Shown here: positions 52,990 through 57,648 of the stretch, one piece after another
Layout of the letters: each line of letters opens with the position of its first letter
Numbering within the stretch: position 1 is the first letter of the stretch
Assembly (NCBI GenBank): GCA_022824225.1
Contig: JAJEAH010000044.1
Span: 1 to 57,648 of the forward strand
Direction: 5' to 3'
DNA length: 57,648 nucleotides
Source of the DNA: Chloroflexota bacterium
Lineage (GTDB): Bacteria > Chloroflexota > UBA11872 > VXOZ01
The notes under the pieces: generated by a model
The model's input: the letters and a program-made list of their open reading frames with translations, nothing else
Databases searched by the model: none
What the model was told of the DNA's origin: nothing
Position numbers and translations under genes: made by a program

Positions 52990-53739
52990 ATGGAAGTCCA
53001 GGTTGTGCCATCATTTGCAGAGATGAGCCGGCGCGGCGCCGCAATGATTGGCGCCGCCATTGCCGAGCGGCCCGACCTCGTGCTGGCATTGCCCACCGGC
53101 GCGACGCCCATTGCATTGTACCGCGAACTCGTGGCGGCCTACGCCCAGGGGCAGGCGAACTTCTCCAGGACACAGACCTTCAACCTCGATGAATACTGTG
53201 GTTTGGGGCCGGACCATCCCGCCAGCTACCACACGTACATGCGGGAGAATCTCTGGGACCACGTCAACCTCCCGCCGGAGCAGGCGCACATTCCCAATGG
53301 CGCGGCGGCGGACCCCGAACGTGAGTGCGAACGCTACGAGCAGGCTGTCGCAGCAGCCGGCTACCCGGACCTGGCGGTACTTGGCATCGGACACAACGGG
53401 CACGTGGGTTTCAATGAGCCCGGAGCGGCGTTGCGGTCCACAGTCCACGTGGCCGACCTCAGCGCGGAAACGCGCAGTCTCGCGTTTCACGCCTGGCGCG
53501 ACCTTTCGCCATGCCTGTTTCCCCAGCTTGCCGCGTTCCCCACGCACGCTATTACCATGGGTATGGGGACGATCCTGAAGTCCCGGCGCATTTTGCTGCT
53601 TGCCAGCGGTGCGGGAAAGGCACAGGCCGTTTGCCGGGCCGTGAACGGGGACGTTACGACGCGGCTACCTGCTTCGTTTCTGCAACTGCATCCCCGAGTC
53701 ACGCTCTTGGTGGACACCGCGGCGGCTGCCCTGCTCTAG
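52990..53739 (+). CDS. nagB: Glucosamine-6-phosphate deaminase
   Basis: This 249-residue protein converts glucosamine-6-phosphate to fructose-6-phosphate and ammonia. Motifs are ALPTGATPIALYREL, FNLDEYCGLGPDHPASYH (catalytic Asp), LGIGHNGHVGFNEPG (His/Glu) and the phosphate loop. The ATG at 52990 has Shine-Dalgarno AGAGAGG and lies after the -10 element. Earlier in-frame starts would lie on or before the promoter. No other amino-sugar genes are adjacent. Confidence 0.92.
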   Translation: MEVQVVPSFAEMSRRGAAMIGAAIAERPDLVLALPTGATPIALYRELVAAYAQGQANFSRTQTFNLDEYCGLGPDHPASYHTYMRENLWDHVNLPPEQAHIPNGAAADPERECERYEQAVAAAGYPDLAVLGIGHNGHVGFNEPGAALRSTVHVADLSAETRSLAFHAWRDLSPCLFPQLAAFPTHAITMGMGTILKSRRILLLASGAGKAQAVCRAVNGDVTTRLPASFLQLHPRVTLLVDTAAAALL

Positions 53740-53777
53740 GCGGAGCGCACCGGACAGAGGCGGCTACGCTGGGCAGG

Positions 53778-54545
53778 CTATTTTTCGCCCAGCGGACGTT
53801 TGGCCGGTACACCGACGCGGCGGGGGTACGCGTCCGGCGTGCTTGAGCGTTTGCGCACCGTAACCACACCGTGCCGTGCCGGCAATGCGGGCAAATCGAA
53901 GGGTGTGACGCGGGGTGGTTCGCCGCCAAGCACTTCCAGCGCGGGGACTGCCGCTTCGAGTTCATCGTCAATGGGCAGGGACTTGAACACCGCCGCCGTC
54001 CCGCCCAGGGCGCAGAATGGCAACGCCAACTCTACCACGGTAGCCAGGTTGCCAATACCCCGTGCCGTCACGAAGTCGTACTGCGCACGGTGAGCGGGCG
54101 CGTGGGCGAGCGGCTCGGCCCGCCCCCAGAGCGCCGAGACGTTGGCAAGGTCCAGTTCGCGAGCGGCGTGTTGCAGGAATTCGACCTTCTTGCGGGTGGC
54201 ATCCAGCAATGTGACGTCCACGTGGGGAAAAGCCAGCGCCAGGGGGATACCGGGAATGCCGCCGCCCGCGCCTAGATCCAGCAACCGCGTCTGTGCACTG
54301 CCGCCGGCCGGAGCGCGTAATCCGGGCACGGCAACCACGGCAGCAATGGACTCGAGTAGCAACACCCGTTCCGCCTCGGCGGGATCCCGGATTGCGGTAA
54401 GATTGACACGCCCCCGCTGCTGCAACAGGAGACCCAAGTAGACGTTGAGACGCTCTAGTTGGGCGTTGGTCAGCGTGAGATCGAGGGCGGCGCAGCCGGC
54501 GCGCAGCTTAGGCAAGAGTTGATCGGACTGGGCAGGTAGAGACAC
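53778..54545 (-). CDS. rsmG: 16S rRNA (guanine-527-N7) methyltransferase
   Basis: This 255-residue RsmG (GidB) protein has the SAM-binding motif LLDLGAGGGIPGIPLA, then DVTLLDATRKKVEFLQHA and the family motif YDFVTARGIGNL. It methylates G527 of 16S rRNA, a position linked to streptomycin sensitivity. The start is a GTG at 54545, only 2 bp from the ATG of the divergent HIT gene, so any promoter for one gene overlaps the coding region of the other. Confidence 0.92.
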   Translation of the reverse strand: MSLPAQSDQLLPKLRAGCAALDLTLTNAQLERLNVYLGLLLQQRGRVNLTAIRDPAEAERVLLLESIAAVVAVPGLRAPAGGSAQTRLLDLGAGGGIPGIPLALAFPHVDVTLLDATRKKVEFLQHAARELDLANVSALWGRAEPLAHAPAHRAQYDFVTARGIGNLATVVELALPFCALGGTAAVFKSLPIDDELEAAVPALEVLGGEPPRVTPFDLPALPARHGVVTVRKRSSTPDAYPRRVGVPAKRPLGEK

Positions 54546-54547
54546 TG

Positions 54548-55048
54548 ATGGAAATTCTGTGGTCGCCGTGGCGCATGGCGTACATCGAGCAAGAGAAGCC
54601 GGAGGCTGACGCCTGCGTCTTCTGTGTCGCGGCAGGCGCGCAGACCGATGCGGACAATCTCGTGGTGCACCGCAACGAGGCGTGCTTCATCCTCCTCAAC
54701 CGCTACCCCTATAATAACGGACACCTCCTCGTGGCGCCGTACCGCCACGTGGCCGAACTGGAAGACTTAACCGGCGCGGAGAGCGCCAACGTCATGGCGG
54801 TGGTGCGGTATGGGGTGCGCGTGCTCCGGCGCGCGCTCCGCCCCGAGGGCGTAAACGTGGGCATCAATCTCGGCGCTGCCGCCGGGGCAGGCATTCCGGG
54901 CCACGTCCACGTGCACGTCGTCCCGCGCTGGCAGGGAGACACAAGCTACATGACCGTCACCGCAGGCACGCGCGTTCTGCCTGAGACGCTGGAACAGACC
55001 CTGAAGCGGCTGTCAGCGGAGATGGCGGAAGCGCCATTTGAGGAATGA
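54548..55048 (+). CDS. HIT-family hydrolase / phosphorylase
   Basis: This 166-residue protein has the histidine-triad motif HVHVHVVPRW at about residues 118-127, the N-terminal WSPWRMAYI and a Cys pair C-V-F-C at about 23-26. This is like the bacterial HIT proteins that include Rv2613c-type diadenosine tetraphosphate phosphorylases. It acts on nucleotide-phosphate bonds, but the exact substrate is uncertain. Shine-Dalgarno CAGGTAGAG lies inside the rsmG coding region. Confidence 0.88.
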   Translation: MEILWSPWRMAYIEQEKPEADACVFCVAAGAQTDADNLVVHRNEACFILLNRYPYNNGHLLVAPYRHVAELEDLTGAESANVMAVVRYGVRVLRRALRPEGVNVGINLGAAAGAGIPGHVHVHVVPRWQGDTSYMTVTAGTRVLPETLEQTLKRLSAEMAEAPFEE

Positions 55049-55077
55049 GCCGTGGGACTTGCTGCGGAGGGCTCGCG

Positions 55078-55512
55078 CTAGCGCTTCTTGCGCCGGGCGG
55101 GGCGTCTCCGCCGCTTGCGTGAGGAACGGCCCTTCTTAGCGTTGGCGGATTCGGTCAGTTTGCGGGGCAGCGTGCGGAAGAGATACCAGAACGTCCTGAC
55201 CAGGATATACACCTGCACAACGGCAATCAGAACAAGCACGAAGCGGTACGAGAGAATGCCCCACTGCGCTTGTCTCAGGAACACGGCTAGCAAGCCGAGT
55301 GCATTCACCACCATGCTCGTGAGCAAGACGACCCGCACCGACAAGCGCCGCACGGGGCTGCTGCCAAAGAGCATGCCGCTGATGAGGTAGTAGATGAACG
55401 ACGTGCCCAAGCCGGCGCCGAAGCCGATGGTGAGCAGAGGGGCAATCTGGCTATAGAACGTTCCCGTAGGGCCGGGGGCGGCAAACAGATACTCGAAGAG
55501 GTCCTGAGGCAT
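55078..55512 (-). CDS. Small membrane protein with basic tail
   Basis: This 144-residue protein has about three hydrophobic segments (22-48, 55-80 and 88-110) and a strongly basic C-terminus (KKGRSSRKRRRRPARRKKR). The ATG at 55512 overlaps the lepB stop (ATGA), which fixes the start; a longer in-frame reading from 55665 lies over lepB. I do not recognise the family. The basic tail could bind nucleic acid or acidic lipids (inference). It is co-transcribed with signal peptidase I. Confidence 0.7.
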   Translation of the reverse strand: MPQDLFEYLFAAPGPTGTFYSQIAPLLTIGFGAGLGTSFIYYLISGMLFGSSPVRRLSVRVVLLTSMVVNALGLLAVFLRQAQWGILSYRFVLVLIAVVQVYILVRTFWYLFRTLPRKLTESANAKKGRSSRKRRRRPARRKKR

Positions 55513-56105
55513 CAGCCTGGAACCTCGACGAATACAACCGCCTCTTTGCGCCCCGCGGGATCGGGCACGTGAAGCTCGAAGTGCTCGATGATGCCAAAGT
55601 CGTCCGGCGGCCAGTAGGCCAGCCACACCTTGCCCACGATGAACTTGCGGGGCAAGAATCCCCATTCGCGGGAATCTCGACTGCCCCGCCGGTTGTCGCC
55701 CATGACAAAATACGCATCGTTCGGTACGGTGCGGAGCGACAGTTCGTCACGTTCGGCAAAGCCGGCGATCTGGGCGCCCCGTTCGACGTACGGTTCGTTC
55801 AGCATCTCGCCATTAACATAAACGCTGCCTTGGCGGATTTCAATAGAGTCCCCGGGAATGGCGACGATGCGCTTGACGAATTGCTCCGACGGATTCTCCG
55901 GATAGTTGAAGACAATGATGTCGCCGTGGGCTGGCTCCGTGCGCATGTAGGCGAGCTTATTGACCAGGACGAACTCGCTATGGTGCAACGTGCCGAACAT
56001 GCTGTTGCCTTCCACGCGATAGTTTTGCACCGCGAGGCGGGTGCCAAAGAAGATGATAGCGGTGAGAATGAGAGTCTGCAGGACTTCCTTTGCGAACGAT
56101 TTCGT
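55512..56105 (-). CDS. lepB: Signal peptidase I, apparent ACG start
   Basis: This 197-residue enzyme removes signal peptides from exported proteins. The catalytic Ser35 is in RVEGNSMFGTL and Lys78 in FVKRIVAIPGD; MGDNRRGSRDSREWG is box E. The membrane anchor (KSFAKEVLQTLILTAIIFFG) is in frame upstream of the first GTG (56030), but no ATG, GTG or TTG precedes it. The only start with a Shine-Dalgarno at the right distance (GGAGG, eight bases) is ACG at 56105. Starting at GTG would delete the anchor. It is operonic with the small membrane protein downstream. Confidence 0.85.
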   Translation of the reverse strand, partial: TKSFAKEVLQTLILTAIIFFGTRLAVQNYRVEGNSMFGTLHHSEFVLVNKLAYMRTEPAHGDIIVFNYPENPSEQFVKRIVAIPGDSIEIRQGSVYVNGEMLNEPYVERGAQIAGFAERDELSLRTVPNDAYFVMGDNRRGSRDSREWGFLPRKFIVGKVWLAYWPPDDFGIIEHFELHVPDPAGRKEAVVFVEVPG

Positions 56106-56142
56106 GGTGGTTTCCTCCGCTGCTGTGGGGGCGTGTGTTCTA

Positions 56143-56148
56143 TTTATA
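56143..56148 (-). promoter_or_regulatory. -10 element of lepB
   Basis: The minus strand reads TATAAA within an AT-rich stretch (CTATAAATAG) about 38 bases before the ACG start. No clear -35 is visible. Confidence 0.45.
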
Positions 56149-56272
56149 GCACATCGATAGTTGGCGTTCTCATTGGCTCGCGTGGCCGGTTGGCGCGGGC
56201 CGGCACGGCGGCGCCTGACCGGAATGGAAATCGGACGCCATTCTGCGCTCGGAATGACCCGCGCTGCCGCGG

Positions 56273-57061
56273 CTACGGCACGGCGGCTCGGTTTTGCCGC
56301 GCTCGCTGGGCGGTGAAACCGAGACCCCGTTCGCGCAGCGATAGCGCGCTCTCGCGGGTCATGACGATGTGGTCGACTACTTCGACTTCCAGGAGTTCGC
56401 CGGCGCGAACAAGCCGATCGGTCATGGTCACGTCGTCGGCGGACGGGGTCGGGTCGCCGCTGGGGTGGTTGTGCGCCACCAGTACGGCGGCGCAGTTCGC
56501 GCGCACGGCCTCCCGAAACACCTCCGCGGCCCGGACAGCCGTTTGGTTGAGTGTGCCGCGGTAGAGCGTCACCTTGCCCACTACGTGGTGCTTTGTGTCG
56601 AGCATGACGACGAGGAACTTCTCCTGCTCTTCGTCCACGAAGTCAGCCAGCAGGTAGTTCTTCGCGTCAGTGGCCGAGCGGATTACGGGCCGTTCCGGTT
56701 GCGTGCTCGCCGCTGCCCGGCGCCCAATTTCCAGCGCCGCCTTCAGTTGGGCCGCCTTCGCCTCACCCACGCCGGGAAACTGGGTAATCTGACGAAAGCC
56801 GGCCTGCGCCAGGCCGCCGGCGCCGCCAAATTCGTCCAGCAACCCCTGGGCGAGCGCAACCACGGATCGCTCCCGCGTGCCGGTGCGCAAGATGATGGCC
56901 AGCAGTTCGGCGGTGGAAAGATGGGCCGGGCCAAGGTCGCGCAGTCGCTCGCGAGGCCGCTCCGACGCCGGCCACTCGCGGACCGAGAGCCGGGCGCTTT
57001 CCGATGTATCCGTTTGGTCCGGCGGCAGGCTGGCAATGGCTTGGTCGGATTCAGGCGGCAC
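56273..57061 (-). CDS. radC: RadC family JAB1/MPN-domain protein
   Basis: This 262-residue protein has an N-terminal helix-hairpin-helix region (LSTAELLAIILRTGT, FPGVGEAKAAQLKAALE) and a C-terminal JAMM domain with H-N-H-P-S-G-D-P and the downstream Asp of the metal site. The start is GTG at 57061 with a weak Shine-Dalgarno. Despite its name, its role in repair is not established. Confidence 0.92.
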   Translation of the reverse strand: MPPESDQAIASLPPDQTDTSESARLSVREWPASERPRERLRDLGPAHLSTAELLAIILRTGTRERSVVALAQGLLDEFGGAGGLAQAGFRQITQFPGVGEAKAAQLKAALEIGRRAAASTQPERPVIRSATDAKNYLLADFVDEEQEKFLVVMLDTKHHVVGKVTLYRGTLNQTAVRAAEVFREAVRANCAAVLVAHNHPSGDPTPSADDVTMTDRLVRAGELLEVEVVDHIVMTRESALSLRERGLGFTAQRARQNRAAVP

Positions 57062-57159
57062 GACTCACGCTCAGCTATAGGGGGTGTCTGGGGGCGGGCA
57101 GCCGGTGCGGCGTTCGGTACGCGGGCGGCGGCTCACCGCAAGGATTCGATCCGGCGGGC

Positions 57160-57585
57160 CTACTGCACCGGCGTGCCGCAGTAGGCGCAGACGTTCCAGC
57201 GTAAGTCCGCCAGGTTGCGGCAGCCGGTGCAGCGCTTCTTCAGGTCGAGTTGGCACATTGGACACACCACGTAGTCTTTTTCAACCCGGTGCTCGCAGTT
57301 CGGGCAGCGCGCCCAGGCTTCACTTTCCACCATGTAGCTCTCTTCTTCCAGCGCCAAGACGTTGGCCTCTGCCAGGGTCTCTTTGGGACGCAGGAACAGG
57401 TACAGGATCAGGCCAAATATGTTGAAGGCCAGCACGAGCAAGACGGAAAACAACTGGACGAGAATGTCGCTGGTGCGCGTGCGAATGTCGTAGAATGCCC
57501 AGATCGCCAGCGCAACCCACAGCGCCAGAATGTAGGCGATAAGGAAAGCCAGGACGTAGTTGAGTATGGTGGCGATAGTGTCCAT
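57160..57585 (-). CDS. Membrane protein with zinc ribbons
   Basis: This 141-residue protein has two hydrophobic segments (about 8-33 and 42-66), a linker with LRPKETLAEANVLALEEES and two to three Cys pairs (C-P-N-C, C-P-M-C, C-T-G-C, C-A-Y-C) forming tandem zinc ribbons at the C-terminus. The ribbons should face the cytoplasm. The second Cys set resembles the general double zinc ribbon family. Shine-Dalgarno AGGGAGC precedes the ATG. The function is unknown. Confidence 0.85.
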   Translation of the reverse strand: MDTIATILNYVLAFLIAYILALWVALAIWAFYDIRTRTSDILVQLFSVLLVLAFNIFGLILYLFLRPKETLAEANVLALEEESYMVESEAWARCPNCEHRVEKDYVVCPMCQLDLKKRCTGCRNLADLRWNVCAYCGTPVQ

Positions 57586-57648
57586 CGAAGCTCCCTGTGG
57601 AGGACGAGCGAGGGCGGTCTATTTCCGTATTGTACCAGTCGGCAGGGG

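Noticed and set aside
56030-56030. GTG at 56030 as the start of lepB
   Set aside because: It would remove the in-frame membrane anchor that all LepB proteins of this type have, and it lacks a Shine-Dalgarno.

Overview
This is a GC-rich bacterial chromosome segment with no phage, plasmid, transposase or CRISPR signature. I read it as an uncultivated Chloroflexota bacterium, possibly of a marine or sponge-associated lineage (inference, moderate confidence). The grounds are the pepP-efp-bccp gene order, Thr/Pro-rich linkers before LysM, Ala/Glu-rich lipoprotein leaders after a Tat signal, several phytanoyl-CoA-dioxygenase-like genes, and a SpoIIM-family protein without other sporulation genes. 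No gene here fixes the phylum. Most of the content is housekeeping, in short operons on both strands separated by repeat-bearing gaps.

Layout. 1-4.8 kb, minus: two paralogous membrane proteins (the first cut by the window edge), a DrrAB-type ABC exporter and a YdeI-family protein. 4.9-8.2 kb, minus: a BCCP-like protein, EF-P and Xaa-Pro peptidase, then tatA and a SpoIIM-like gene. 8.7-22.1 kb, plus: CtpA-type protease, M16 peptidase, TPR protein, DUF4349 membrane protein, MurJ, PEP carboxylase and two tandem PhyH-family dioxygenases. 22.2-24.8 kb, minus: tRNA-Arg(GCG) and hflK-hflC. 25.1-26.7 kb: ferritin, tRNA-Gly(CCC) and an SDR. 27.2-35.4 kb, minus: a zinc ABC transporter whose binding protein carries an inserted AztD-like beta-propeller, then a Dpp/Opp-type ABC transporter with a truncated first permease and no binding protein. 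35.4-38.8 kb, minus: an MMPL/RND transporter ending in LysM. 39.5-43.2 kb: a sugar isomerase-like gene, one lower-GC orphan gene, and accD-accA. 43.8-48.3 kb: an orphan Tat lipoprotein binding protein, a third PhyH-like gene, and a YyaL/DUF255 protein. 48.9-57.6 kb: NfeD with an SPFH protein, an M20-like protein, NagB, RsmG, a HIT protein, a small membrane protein with signal peptidase I, RadC and a zinc-ribbon membrane protein.

How the genes work together. Envelope biogenesis and quality control dominate: MurJ, signal peptidase I, TatA, CtpA, HflKC, NfeD with its SPFH partner, and the MMPL-LysM protein. Carbon metabolism is represented by PEP carboxylase and the two carboxyltransferase subunits of acetyl-CoA carboxylase. 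Metal handling is represented by the zinc importer and ferritin.

The most unusual items are: (1) the binding-protein/beta-propeller fusion of the zinc importer; (2) a BCCP homologue with Asn where the biotinylated Lys should be; (3) signal peptidase I whose only well-placed start is ACG; (4) a 26-codon Tat-leader-like ORF with a complete promoter and Shine-Dalgarno in a gap, too short for ordinary gene callers; (5) a dppB cut before its third membrane segment and butted against another gene; (6) an M20-like peptidase lacking key active-site residues; and (7) a tRNA-Arg with anticodon GCG.
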